A model generated the notes under the pieces. The model was not told the DNA's origin. It saw nothing but the letters and a program-made list of their open reading frames with translations, and did not search any database. Shown here in pieces: positions 5,624 through 13,863 of a stretch of 15,550 nucleotides of DNA. Source of the stretch: Chloroflexota bacterium (lineage in GTDB: Bacteria > Chloroflexota > Dehalococcoidia > UBA3495). A program made the position numbers and the translations under genes. Numbering within the stretch: the stretch's first letter is position 1; the number at the start of each line of letters is the position of its first letter. The stretch lies in assembly GCA_022576105.1 (NCBI GenBank), contig JACZRM010000017.1:1-15550 (forward strand), written 5' to 3'.

Positions 5624-7312
5624 TTGTCAGAGCGTATCTTCATCGGCGTTGCCTGGCCCTACGCCAACGGCCCGCTGCACCTGGGACACATCGCCGGCTG
5701 CTACCTGGCCGCCGACATATTCGCCCGTTACCATCGCATGCGCGGCGACGATGTGCTGATGGTTTCCGGCAGTGACGCTCATGGCACTCCGATCACCGTC
5801 CGAGCCGAGCAGGAGGGGATTACACCGGAGGATGTCTTGGGCCGGTTTCACCCTCTGTTTAAGGATGCCTGGGAACGGTTGGGCATCACCTTCGACCTGT
5901 TCACCACCACCAACACTGAGAACCATCAGAAAGTAGCCCAGGAGCTTTTTCTGGACCTGCTGGCGAAGGGGTATATCTACCCGGCCCAGATGCTTTTGGC
6001 TTACTGCCCTGGGTGCAACCGGTTTCTGCCCGACCGCTATGTGGAAGGAATCTGCCCTCATTGCCGGCACGACCGGGCCCGGGGCGACCAGTGCGACAAT
6101 TGCGGCCGAACCCTGGACCCGCAAGACCTGGTGGAGCCCCATTGCATCCTAAGTAATGAAACTCCGGAATTCCGGGAGTCGGAGCACTTTTTCCTGAAGC
6201 TGTCGGCCTTCCAGGAGCCGCTGTTGGAATGGGTCCGACGGCAAGACCACTGGCGCCCCAACGTTCTCAACTTCACCCGCAGTTTCTTGGAAGGCGGCCT
6301 GAAAGACCGGGCCATCACCCGCGACCTGACCTGGGGAGTGCCGGTGCCGGTGGCAGGGTACGACGATAAGCGAATCTACGTTTGGTTCGAGGCGGTGATT
6401 GGCTACCTATCGGCCGCGATGCAATGGGCCCAAGAGGCGGGAACGCCCGACCGGTGGCAGGACTTTTGGCAGGACGCCAACACCAAGTCTTACTACTTCA
6501 TCGGCAAGGACAACATCCCCTTCCACAGCATAATTTGGCCGGCCATCCTGATGGCTTACGGCCACGACCTGAACCTGCCCTACGACGTTCCGGCCAATGA
6601 ATTCCTGAGCCTGGAAAACCGGAAGTTTTCCACCAGCCAGAACTGGGCGCTGTGGCTCCCCGATTACTTGGACCGGTACGACCCGGACCCGCTGCGCTAC
6701 CTCTTGTCGATCAATATGCCCGAGAGCGGAGACGCGGATTTTTCCTGGTCTGAGTTTGTGCGCCGGAACAACGAGGAGTTGGTGGCGACCTACGGCAACC
6801 TGGTCAACCGGGTGTTGTCTTTCACCTACCGCAATTTCGACGGCAAGATTCCATCTCCCGGAGAATTGCAGGAGGTTGACCGGGCGATTATCGATACTGC
6901 CAGGTCCAGCATGGACCAGGTTAGCGACTACCTGTACCACACCAGGTTCAAGGCAGCTATCGCCCAAGCATTTTCCTTGGCGCAAGAAACCAACCGCTAT
7001 CTGGATACCAAGGCGCCCTGGCGATCGATAAAGGTAGATCGAGAGGACGCCGCCACCACAATGTGGAACGCCATCAGAGTATTGAACTGCCTGAAGGTTA
7101 TTCTGGCCCCCTTCCTGCCCTTTAGCTCCCAGGATTTACATGAATATTTGGGGTTTGACGGCAAGATAGAAGACCAGCGCTGGGACTTCGATGAATGCGT
7201 AGCCAGCATCAAAGCGGGCAGCCCGCTGGTCGAACCAAAGCCGCTCTACACCAAGCTGGGCCCGGAGGTGGTGGAGCAGGAAACTCAGCGACTGGCTGGA
7301 ATCGTAGCGTAA
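5624..7312 (+). CDS. metG: Methionyl-tRNA synthetase
   Basis: MetG charges tRNA-Met with methionine in the cytoplasm. The 562-residue class I enzyme shows the HIGH motif as HLGH (19-22), VSGSDAHGTP (47-56) and a connective insert with two zinc knuckles. The knuckles are CPGC (128-131), CPHC (144-147), CDNC (157-160) and Cys174, the four-pair pattern of the archaeal/E. coli-type MetRS. GKDNIPFHS (294-302) follows. The signature loop reads KFSTS (334-338) in place of KMSKS. The C-terminal EMAP/Trbp111-like tRNA-binding domain of longer MetRS is absent. The start is TTG at 5624, supported by AAAGGA at 8 nt. It is the first gene of a two-gene unit with the prenyl synthase. Confidence 0.97.
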   Translation: MSERIFIGVAWPYANGPLHLGHIAGCYLAADIFARYHRMRGDDVLMVSGSDAHGTPITVRAEQEGITPEDVLGRFHPLFKDAWERLGITFDLFTTTNTENHQKVAQELFLDLLAKGYIYPAQMLLAYCPGCNRFLPDRYVEGICPHCRHDRARGDQCDNCGRTLDPQDLVEPHCILSNETPEFRESEHFFLKLSAFQEPLLEWVRRQDHWRPNVLNFTRSFLEGGLKDRAITRDLTWGVPVPVAGYDDKRIYVWFEAVIGYLSAAMQWAQEAGTPDRWQDFWQDANTKSYYFIGKDNIPFHSIIWPAILMAYGHDLNLPYDVPANEFLSLENRKFSTSQNWALWLPDYLDRYDPDPLRYLLSINMPESGDADFSWSEFVRRNNEELVATYGNLVNRVLSFTYRNFDGKIPSPGELQEVDRAIIDTARSSMDQVSDYLYHTRFKAAIAQAFSLAQETNRYLDTKAPWRSIKVDREDAATTMWNAIRVLNCLKVILAPFLPFSSQDLHEYLGFDGKIEDQRWDFDECVASIKAGSPLVEPKPLYTKLGPEVVEQETQRLAGIVA

Positions 7313-7329
7313 GGGCCTAGGGGGAAAGT

Positions 7330-8313
7330 TTGCTCAAGGGAATTGACCAGCGAACCGCCAGTATTTACGCTCCAATTCAAAGCCGTCTTCACCAGGTTGA
7401 GGACCGGCTGGTCAGTCTGACCGACGACAATATCCCGGAGCTGCAGGCGCTGCTGGACCACGTGCTGACCGGCGGCGGCAAGCGAGTCCGCCCAGCTTTG
7501 ACCCTGCTGGCCTCCGAGTTCTATCCTCACGATAACGATAAGCCGGTTACCATGGCCCTGGCCATCGAGTTGCTGCACCTGGCCACCTTGATCCACGACG
7601 ATACCGTAGACAACGCAGACCTGCGCCGGGGCAAAGCCACCGTCAGCAGCCAATGGGGCAAACACGTGGCAGTCTTGTTCGGAGATTATGTCTTTGCCGC
7701 ATCCGCCACCTATGTGTGTGATACCGGCAACATTCGGGTTATCCGCCGGTTTTCAGAGACCATAATGGAGCTGGCCAGCGGCGAGATTATCGAGTATTTC
7801 AACTGCTTCAACCTGCAGCAAGCCCGGGAACTGTATCAGGACCGCATCTACCGCAAGACCGCTTCTCTGTTCCGCACCGCCGCGGAAACCGGGGCAATTT
7901 TGGGCAATGCGCCAGAAGCCCAGGTGCAGGCGCTCAGCGGCTATGGCTACAACATGGGGATGGCTTTTCAAATGGTTGACGACCTATTGGACGTGCAAGG
8001 CGATGCCGCCGAGTTGGGTAAACCGGTGGGCAATGATCTGCTGCAAGGGGTGCTGACCTTGCCCAGCATCATGCTCCTGGAAAGGTATCCAGACGACAAC
8101 CCCATCAAGGCCCTGTTCCAAGACCGGGGACAGAACGGACACCTGCAACAGGCCCTGGACATGATTAACAACTCGACGATCGTGGCCGACTGCTATGCGG
8201 TGATTCACGATTACTGCGCCAAAGCGGCCGATTTGCTGCTCCAGCTGCCCGAGGGTGACGCCCGTCAGTCGCTGAACAATCTCACCGAGTATATCTGGGA
8301 GCGTACCCGCTAG
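7330..8313 (+). CDS. Polyprenyl diphosphate synthase (long-chain type)
   Basis: This trans-prenyltransferase extends an allylic diphosphate with isopentenyl diphosphate units, probably making the side chain of the respiratory quinone. In 327 residues it has GGGKRVRP (48-55), the first aspartate-rich motif DDTVD (90-94) followed by ADLRRGKATV, and the second motif DDLLD (217-221). Ala85, five residues before the first motif, is small and so does not block a growing chain, which favours a long product. Exact chain length cannot be read from this. The start is TTG at 7330 with AGGGGG at 5 nt, 17 bp after metG, so co-transcription is likely. It ends 3 bp from the convergent amidohydrolase gene. 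Confidence 0.93.
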   Translation: MLKGIDQRTASIYAPIQSRLHQVEDRLVSLTDDNIPELQALLDHVLTGGGKRVRPALTLLASEFYPHDNDKPVTMALAIELLHLATLIHDDTVDNADLRRGKATVSSQWGKHVAVLFGDYVFAASATYVCDTGNIRVIRRFSETIMELASGEIIEYFNCFNLQQARELYQDRIYRKTASLFRTAAETGAILGNAPEAQVQALSGYGYNMGMAFQMVDDLLDVQGDAAELGKPVGNDLLQGVLTLPSIMLLERYPDDNPIKALFQDRGQNGHLQQALDMINNSTIVADCYAVIHDYCAKAADLLLQLPEGDARQSLNNLTEYIWERTR

Positions 8314-8316
8314 TTC

Positions 8317-9942
8317 CTAGTCGCAGAGCCCGGCATCCCAGGCTATCCTCCCCCCAATCACCGTCAGCACCGCGCTGATGTCCTTGAGCCTTTCCGCTGC
8401 GACTCCAAGCGGGTCATCGTCCACCAATATCAAGTCGGCCAACTTCCCGGGTTTGATACTTCCCTTGAGCGGGTGAGTCCCTTCGGCCATTGCGCCAGCC
8501 AGGGTGTACATCCGCAAAGCTGCCAACGCGCCAATCTGCCGGTCCGGCCCCGCAAGATTCGGGTTCAGGACAGAACCAGCCTTGGTCATTCCAGTTACCG
8601 AGGCGCAAATACCCGGCCAGGGGTTGGGGTCAATTACCGGAGAGTCTGAGCTGAATGCCACCGGCACCCCGGCACGATGCAGGGAACCGATGGGATATAG
8701 ATGCGGCAGCAGGCTTGCATCCACCTGTTCCAGGTAGCGGTCACCATTCCAGTAGACAAAACCCGGCTGAGTCACCACCGTAGCCCCGCTGCGACGCACC
8801 AGTTCCAACACCTGGGGCGGACACTCGGAGCAATGCTCGATGCGGTCTACTTGGCGGTCTACTGGGATTTTTACGTTGGATGAGGCTGCCGGGATTTTTT
8901 CGCCAATGCTATCATCGGACACCGCTGCCGGTGCCGCGATCAGCGCCTGTGCCGCCGCCGCAACAGCATCTTGCTCGATGGCATGAATCGCCACTGGGAA
9001 TCCGGCAGTATGGGCTTGGCGCACCAGATCGGTTAAAGCGGCCAGGTCTGGCTGCATGGCGCCGGTGGTCATGGTCAGCATTATCTTGGCCGCGCCCAAC
9101 ATGAGACGCCGGTCGCCGCTGCCGAAGGACATCCCCGCCGCTGCAAACTCGGCCAGTTGGTCGGCTCCAACCATCATGGTCAGCCGGCAATCAAGCTGGC
9201 CCGAGGATACTAATTCTTGAAACGCGCACCAGCGGGCCATGCCGTTGTGCGGCCCGGCATCCTGCACCGAGGTAATCCCACATGCCAGGAGCTTCTGATT
9301 TAGTTGGGCGATGCCTTGCCGATGAGACTCTTCACTACGCCAGCCCCGCAGCCGCTCCCTCAGGAAGCCAGACATTTCAAAGAGCAGGCCGGTGGGGTCG
9401 CCCGACCCCGGTTCGCGGTCGATCACACCATCCAGGGGGTCCAGAGTGTCTTGGCGGATACCGGCCAGTTCCAGCCCCAGGCTGTTGAGTACAACGGCAT
9501 GGCCGCTGCGGTGGTCCAGCCTCACCGGGTGGCGCGGGGCCGCTTGGTCCAGGTCATGTCGCGTGGGGTGTCGGTTTTCCAGCAACGATGTGTCGTCATA
9601 GCCGTACCCGCGAATCCACTGACCATGGGGTGTCGCATCTGCCCGTTGCCGCAATGTCAGTTGCAGGTCAGCCACCGACTTTACCGCCTCTGGACTGCAA
9701 TCGACTCCGGTCAGCGAGCCCGCCAGCGCCAGCAGATGGCAATGAGCATCTATAAATCCGGGGAGCAAGGTCAGACCGCGGCAATCGACCACTTGGGTTT
9801 TCGCTGAAGCCAACGCCTGGATTTCCCGTGAGCCGCCCACCGCCTGTATGCTTTCGCCGGCAATCGCTACCGCCTGGGCCAGCGGCTGACGGGGATTCAG
9901 GGTTATCGCTCGCGCGTTGCAGAGTATCAAGTCGGCGGTCAA
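8317..9942 (-). CDS. YtcJ-like amidohydrolase (amidohydrolase family 3)
   Basis: This is a 541-residue metal-dependent hydrolase of the amidohydrolase superfamily. The N-terminal beta-sandwich strand (ADLILCNARAITLN) leads to GFIDAHCHLL with metal ligands His67 and His69, a TIM barrel with further candidate ligands His320 (VAIHAIEQ) and His370 (RIEHCSE), and Asp433 in FSSDSPV. The C-terminal GKLADLILVDDDPL closes the sandwich. The substrate is unknown. Relatives act on amide, formamide or exoenzyme-type bonds. A low-complexity Ala/Ser segment at about residues 337-361 looks like an inserted loop. The start is TTG at 9942, with AGAGG 11 nt upstream, so it is not certain. It lies 126 bp downstream of lipA on the same strand and may or may not share that transcript. 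Confidence 0.88.
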   Translation of the reverse strand: MTADLILCNARAITLNPRQPLAQAVAIAGESIQAVGGSREIQALASAKTQVVDCRGLTLLPGFIDAHCHLLALAGSLTGVDCSPEAVKSVADLQLTLRQRADATPHGQWIRGYGYDDTSLLENRHPTRHDLDQAAPRHPVRLDHRSGHAVVLNSLGLELAGIRQDTLDPLDGVIDREPGSGDPTGLLFEMSGFLRERLRGWRSEESHRQGIAQLNQKLLACGITSVQDAGPHNGMARWCAFQELVSSGQLDCRLTMMVGADQLAEFAAAGMSFGSGDRRLMLGAAKIMLTMTTGAMQPDLAALTDLVRQAHTAGFPVAIHAIEQDAVAAAAQALIAAPAAVSDDSIGEKIPAASSNVKIPVDRQVDRIEHCSECPPQVLELVRRSGATVVTQPGFVYWNGDRYLEQVDASLLPHLYPIGSLHRAGVPVAFSSDSPVIDPNPWPGICASVTGMTKAGSVLNPNLAGPDRQIGALAALRMYTLAGAMAEGTHPLKGSIKPGKLADLILVDDDPLGVAAERLKDISAVLTVIGGRIAWDAGLCD

Positions 9943-10068
9943 GGTTGGAGATACCTCTTGGGGAAAGCAGAGGCAAATACCGATGCTGTCATTGGGTATG
10001 GCCCCTGGAGTTGGCGTCGGGACTCTACCGGCCAGATATTACCGGCAGATTCTTCGACCTGGGACGAG

Positions 10069-11028
10069 TTACCGCAGATTGATCCCTGCCGCCGCCGCGT
10101 GTTGTTCGTCGGCGTGGTAGGAGCTGCGCACCAGCGGCCCGGAGGCAACATGCTTGAACCCCAAGTCTTCGCCAATTCGACGGAGTTCATCGAATTCGAC
10201 CGGCGTATAGTAGCGGTCAATGGGAAGGTGCTTGATGGAGGGGCGCAGGTACTGGCCAATGGTCAGCAAATCACAGTCCACCGCCCGCAGGTCGCGCATG
10301 GTCTCAACCAACTCATCCTTGGATTCCCCCATCCCGACAATGATACCGGATTTGCTGACCATCTGGGGACTCATCTGTTTCACTTGGGCCAGCAAGTCCA
10401 ACGATAGCTGGTAATCGCCTTTGGGACGCACTTGGGGAAACACCCTTTGAGTGGTCTCAATGTTGTGGTTGAGCACATCCGGTTGGGAGTCAATCACTTT
10501 TTGCAGTGCCGGCCAGGAACCGGCGAAGTCGGGGATTAACACCTCCACCTTGCATCCCGGCACCGCTTCCCGAATTTTGTTGATGCAGGCGGCAAAGATA
10601 AAAGCGCCACCATCGCTCAGGTCGTCCCGGTTGACTGAAGTAATCACGCAATATTGCAGTCCCATCATCCGCACTGTCTCAGCCAGCCGGCCTGGTTCCT
10701 GCAAATCCAATCCTTGCGGGCGGCCGGAAATCACCGCGCAATAGCGACAGGCCCGGGTGCAGATATCCCCCAGAATCATGAAGGTAGCGGCCCCGCGCTC
10801 CCAGCACTCGCCGATGTTGGGACAGTGGGCTTCCTCGCAGACTGTATGCAGGTCATGGCCGCGCATCAACTGCTGCAACTCAATGTACCGAGGGCTGCCG
10901 GGCATCTTGACCTTCAGCCATTCGGGCAATCGGGGGCGCGGCTCCACGGCGGGCTTAGTGCGGCCATCCTCGGAGGAATGGTTCAAGGGTTGGTTTGATA
11001 TTTGGTTCAGTTGAATTTCCTTACGCAT
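10069..11028 (-). CDS. lipA: Lipoyl synthase
   Basis: LipA is a radical-SAM enzyme that inserts two sulfurs into the octanoyl group on lipoyl domains of 2-oxoacid dehydrogenases and the glycine cleavage H protein. The 319-residue protein carries both iron-sulfur sites. The auxiliary cluster cysteines are 64, 69 and 75 in CEEAHCPNIGEC. The SAM cluster cysteines are 90, 94 and 97 in CTRACRYC. The C-terminal RSSYHA (301-306) supplies the serine ligand of the auxiliary cluster. The N-terminal RLPEWLKVKMP is also typical. The ATG at 11028 is 26 nt after the gmk stop and has no strong ribosome site, consistent with coupling to gmk. No lipB or lplA is visible in the window. Confidence 0.97.
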   Translation of the reverse strand: MRKEIQLNQISNQPLNHSSEDGRTKPAVEPRPRLPEWLKVKMPGSPRYIELQQLMRGHDLHTVCEEAHCPNIGECWERGAATFMILGDICTRACRYCAVISGRPQGLDLQEPGRLAETVRMMGLQYCVITSVNRDDLSDGGAFIFAACINKIREAVPGCKVEVLIPDFAGSWPALQKVIDSQPDVLNHNIETTQRVFPQVRPKGDYQLSLDLLAQVKQMSPQMVSKSGIIVGMGESKDELVETMRDLRAVDCDLLTIGQYLRPSIKHLPIDRYYTPVEFDELRRIGEDLGFKHVASGPLVRSSYHADEQHAAAAGINLR

Positions 11029-11054
11029 TTTTCAACGTGGGGAACTCAGCAGAT

Positions 11055-11675
11055 TCACAATATTTGCACGAGCCTGGGCGCCACCCGGCATTTCTCCGCG
11101 GCAATGATCGCGTCAATCTCGGCGATAGCCTGGTCCAGCTTATTATCCCGGTTGACCACCCGATAATCAAACTGCTGGATTTGAGCCATTTCTTCCCGGG
11201 CCGCATTCAACCGCAGTTCAATTTCCGGAGAATTCTCACTCATACGTCCGGTTAACCGGCTGGTGAGTTCATCGTAAGAATCAGGCATCATAAAAATGGA
11301 AACCGACTCCGGGGCCAGCCGGCGCACCGTGGCCGCGCCCTGAACGTCTACCTTCAGAATTACGTCCTTGCCCTCCCTGAGGGCCTGGCGAACTTGCGCG
11401 CGGGGCACTCCGTACCAACTACCGTAGACCTCCGCGCATTCCAGAAACTCGTCCCGCTCTTTCATTTTGAGGAAGGTCTCGGTCTCCAGGAAGATGTAAT
11501 GTACGCCGTCCTGCTCCCCGGAGCGAGGAGGCCTGGTGGTGGCGGTAAGGGCGAAATGCCAGGGGCGGTCTAACTTTTTCAGTTCGGTCAGCGCGGCGTC
11601 TTTGCCCACACCAGAGGGGCCGGACAGAACCACCAGCAGCGGCGGAGCGGGATTGGCTTCGGGGATTTTCTGCAA
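11055..11675 (-). CDS. gmk: Guanylate kinase
   Basis: Gmk phosphorylates GMP to GDP with ATP and is essential for guanine nucleotide supply. The 206-residue protein has the P-loop GPSGVGKD (19-26) and the GMP-binding TTRPPRSGEQDGVHYIF. A YGSWYGVP motif, the family's GNYYGTP equivalent, and DVILKVDVQGAATVR, which ends the core, follow. The C-terminal helix QQFDYRVVNRDNKLDQAI is standard. The start is TTG at 11675 with AAGGTG 6 nt upstream. It follows tyrA after 48 bp and precedes lipA after 26 bp on the same strand, so the three are probably one transcript. Confidence 0.96.
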   Translation of the reverse strand: MQKIPEANPAPPLLVVLSGPSGVGKDAALTELKKLDRPWHFALTATTRPPRSGEQDGVHYIFLETETFLKMKERDEFLECAEVYGSWYGVPRAQVRQALREGKDVILKVDVQGAATVRRLAPESVSIFMMPDSYDELTSRLTGRMSENSPEIELRLNAAREEMAQIQQFDYRVVNRDNKLDQAIAEIDAIIAAEKCRVAPRLVQIL

Positions 11676-11723
11676 CTAAAGCACCTTAACCACTATTGCA
11701 GCTTTCTAGTCAACCGGCCAAAT

Positions 11724-12737
11724 TTAGCGCTTCTTATTTTCGCCCCGCAAGCTCTGCGTAAACCGCTTCCGCATGTCATTGGCTTTCCGGCCCATAAACA
11801 TCTCGCCCATGCTTTCGGAGAAGGTGGGCAGTTCCTGATTTGAGCTATACTGGCGGGACTCCAGAGTCACCGCACCGGCCATCCATTTGGCCCGGGCCAG
11901 GTTGGCCTGCTCAAACACCGCTTCCACCGCATCTGAGTCCGGCTCAGATTCGTCGTCCAGGATCTGCCGGACCTCATGCAACTCCCGAATAAAGGCGTCA
12001 ATCCAAGCGACGATGGGCTTGGGATTGGTCACGCAAATGTCCCGATGCATAGTCACATCACCAGCGGCCAGTCGGGTAACGTCCCGATATCCCGAGGAGG
12101 CTAGCTGAGCAATGTCTTCCCAGTTGGTGCTCTTGGAGGTACAACTTACCAGCGTTGTCGAAAGCAAGAAGGGGAGGTGGCTGGCGGCGGCCACAAAGCT
12201 ATCATGCTCTTCAACGCCGATGTAGTAGGGCTTGGCGCCAATGGCTTCAACCAGGGTTGATATCTCGGACACCGCCTTTTGGCTGGTCTTACTGCTGGGT
12301 ATGATGCAGTAGGTCGCCCCGTTGAATAAATCGGCCGTGGCCTCCTCCGGGCCGGGAGACTCCTTACCGGCCATCGGATGACCGCCGACGAATTCCACCG
12401 TATCCGGCAGATATTGATCCGCCCATTCCAGCACCACGCGCTTGGAGCTGCCGACATCGGTTACGATGCAGCCGGCCAGCAGACCCGGAGCCATGATCTC
12501 AAAGAGGTCTTTCATTGCCATCACCGGCGTGGCCAATACCACGATTTCCGCCCCTTCCACCGCCCGGAACAGCCGGTTCTCAATTTTGTCGAAGGCCCCC
12601 TTCTTTTGGGCGCCGGAGCGGGACCGGTGGTCTGAATCGGTGCCCACTACGGTCAGGTCGGTGAGTGGCGACTGCTTGAGCGCCATCCCCAAAGATGTGC
12701 CGATAAGGCCAGTTCCAACAATTGCTATTTTGGGCAT
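11724..12737 (-). CDS. tyrA: Prephenate dehydrogenase
   Basis: TyrA oxidatively decarboxylates prephenate to 4-hydroxyphenylpyruvate for tyrosine synthesis. With the ATG at 12737 it has 337 residues. The Rossmann motif GTGLIGTSLG lies near the N-terminus (about residues 8-17). VTDVGSSK, the substrate segment VGGHPMAGKESPG, SHLPFLLS, and GYRDVTRLAAGDVTMHRDI with NPKPIVAWI follow. These are TyrA-type motifs, though arogenate dehydrogenase cannot be excluded. The start was chosen because GGAGGG lies 5 nt upstream. A longer frame from 12809 adds 24 residues without a ribosome site and would place residues before the Rossmann strand. No ACT or chorismate mutase domain is fused. It heads the tyrA-gmk-lipA group. 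Confidence 0.94.
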   Translation of the reverse strand: MPKIAIVGTGLIGTSLGMALKQSPLTDLTVVGTDSDHRSRSGAQKKGAFDKIENRLFRAVEGAEIVVLATPVMAMKDLFEIMAPGLLAGCIVTDVGSSKRVVLEWADQYLPDTVEFVGGHPMAGKESPGPEEATADLFNGATYCIIPSSKTSQKAVSEISTLVEAIGAKPYYIGVEEHDSFVAAASHLPFLLSTTLVSCTSKSTNWEDIAQLASSGYRDVTRLAAGDVTMHRDICVTNPKPIVAWIDAFIRELHEVRQILDDESEPDSDAVEAVFEQANLARAKWMAGAVTLESRQYSSNQELPTFSESMGEMFMGRKANDMRKRFTQSLRGENKKR

Positions 12738-12800
12738 ATTTCCCTCCGAGAGGAAGTCAACATTGTGGGCCCCGCCAACGCAGAGTTGTATTTGCGCAGA

Positions 12801-12814
12801 ATGGTTCAAACCAT
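12801..12814. promoter_or_regulatory. Operator-like palindrome upstream of tyrA
   Basis: ATGGTT-CA-AACCAT is a perfect 6-bp inverted repeat around a 2-nt centre, 64 bp upstream of the tyrA start. A minus-strand TAATAT (12818-12813) overlaps its edge and could be a -10, although no good -35 is seen. A repressor site is possible, but chance cannot be excluded. Confidence 0.25.
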
Positions 12815-12873
12815 ATTACACTATCTGAAGCAGCTGGGAAACCGCAAAGTTGAGTAGTGTGTCAGTTCAGTTC

Positions 12874-12955
12874 TCGTCATTCCGGCGCAAGCCGGAACCC
12901 ATTAGTGCGTCTGAACCGCAATTTTATCTGGACACCGGGGATGGCCGGTGTGACA
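12874..12955. repeat. REP/MITE-like repeat with two hairpins between tyrA and the RraA gene
   Basis: The 332-bp spacer 12738-13069 contains two stem-loops about 40 bp apart. TTCCGGC-GCAA-GCCGGAA (12880-12897) has a 7-bp stem and a GNRA loop. ACACCGG (12932-12938) pairs with CCGGTGT (12945-12951). Outer words CGTCATTCCGG and CCGGTGTGAC are of the kind seen in widespread short intergenic repeats. It probably also serves as a divider between the divergent transcripts. Confidence 0.65.
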
Positions 12956-13029
12956 AAGACCCGTTCTCGGACGCCAAACTGTGACATTATCCCAAGTTAG
13001 CCAGCCTTCATTTATCGGCGATAGTGTCC

Positions 13030-13035
13030 TATAAT
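13030..13035 (+). promoter_or_regulatory. Candidate -10 box of the RraA-family gene
   Basis: TATAAT is a full -10 match, with TTCATT (13007-13012) 17 bp upstream as a weak -35. The transcript would start near 13042, about 28 nt ahead of the ATG. Confidence 0.55.
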
Positions 13036-13069
13036 ACCGCCGCGACAGACCCGATACCTGAGGTGCAGC

Positions 13070-13807
13070 ATGACCACCCCACCGACAATCCCTCCGGCGA
13101 TTTCTGACGAGAAATTAGAGGTATTGCGCGGCATTCCCACTCAGACCCTGATTGACGCTCTATGGGTCAAAAACTGGCCCATGAGCATGATCGAAGGCGC
13201 TCTGCCGTTGCAACTGGGGCAGAACATGGTCGGTCGCGCGGTTACGCTGCGGTTCGTGCCCCACCGCCCGGACCTGGCGCAAGACAAGCCCAAGGCTGAG
13301 CACTCCGCCGAATACGTCGCTATTGAGCTGTGCGGCCCCGGTGAGGTGCTGGTCATCGACGCCATGGGCTGGAAGTACAGCTCCATTGGCGGCGATATCA
13401 AGTTTTTTCGTCTGTTCCAGCGCCGGGTAGGGGGGCTGGTAACCGACGGGGCGGTGCGAGACACCAACTCGCTGAAGGAATACGGCTTTCCGGTCTACTC
13501 GGCGGCCCACACCGCCAAGCAGGGCCCGGCCGAGTTTTGGCCCTGGCAGGTCAACGATGCGGTGCAGTGCGGCGGTGTGCTGGTACGGCCCGGAGATGCT
13601 ATCGTCGGTGACGATGATGGAGTGGTGGTAGTGCCCCGGTCCGTGGTCGATGAAGTGATCGAAATCGCCCACCAACGTGAAGAAGTGGAAGAAGTAATCA
13701 AAGCCCAGCTTAAAGTTGAGCAGTGCTCTCCGGGCAAGTATTACCCCTTCAACGACCTGACCTGGAAATTGTTTGAAGAGAAGACCGGCAAAAAAGTGCA
13801 GCACTAG
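13070..13807 (+). CDS. RraA-family protein (HMG/CHA aldolase or oxaloacetate decarboxylase-like)
   Basis: This 245-residue protein has the RraA / 4-carboxy-4-hydroxy-2-oxoadipate aldolase fold. GRAVTLRFVP (55-64) leads to GPGEVLVIDAMG (89-100), SSIGGDIKFFRLFQ, and the active-site stretch GGLVTDGAVRD (121-131), where Arg130 and Asp131 are the family's substrate and metal residues. GDAIVGDDDGVVVVP (175-189) is the second conserved block. Having the RD pair argues for an enzyme rather than the RNase E inhibitor RraA, and the extra C-terminal helix (about 195-245) makes it longer than RraA. The specific substrate cannot be read. GAGGTG lies 4-5 nt before the ATG. A carboxymuconolactone-decarboxylase-family gene follows after 56 bp, which hints at lactone or oxo-acid catabolism. 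Confidence 0.85.
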   Translation: MTTPPTIPPAISDEKLEVLRGIPTQTLIDALWVKNWPMSMIEGALPLQLGQNMVGRAVTLRFVPHRPDLAQDKPKAEHSAEYVAIELCGPGEVLVIDAMGWKYSSIGGDIKFFRLFQRRVGGLVTDGAVRDTNSLKEYGFPVYSAAHTAKQGPAEFWPWQVNDAVQCGGVLVRPGDAIVGDDDGVVVVPRSVVDEVIEIAHQREEVEEVIKAQLKVEQCSPGKYYPFNDLTWKLFEEKTGKKVQH

Positions 13808-13863
13808 AATCGAGACCTATTCCAGAAACCAAGCTTAGCAGCCAATCCCTAAAGGAGGACACC

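Noticed and set aside
6407..6985. 192-codon antisense frame within metG
   Set aside because: It is a shadow of metG without family motifs or a ribosome site.
12738..12809. 24-residue N-terminal extension of TyrA from an upstream ATG
   Set aside because: The ATG at 12737 has GGAGGG at 5 nt and begins directly with the Rossmann strand. The upstream ATG has no ribosome site and lies in the promoter region.
13160..13804. 214-codon antisense frame across the RraA-family gene
   Set aside because: It mirrors a well-supported gene with clear family motifs. Long antisense frames are common in GC-rich DNA.
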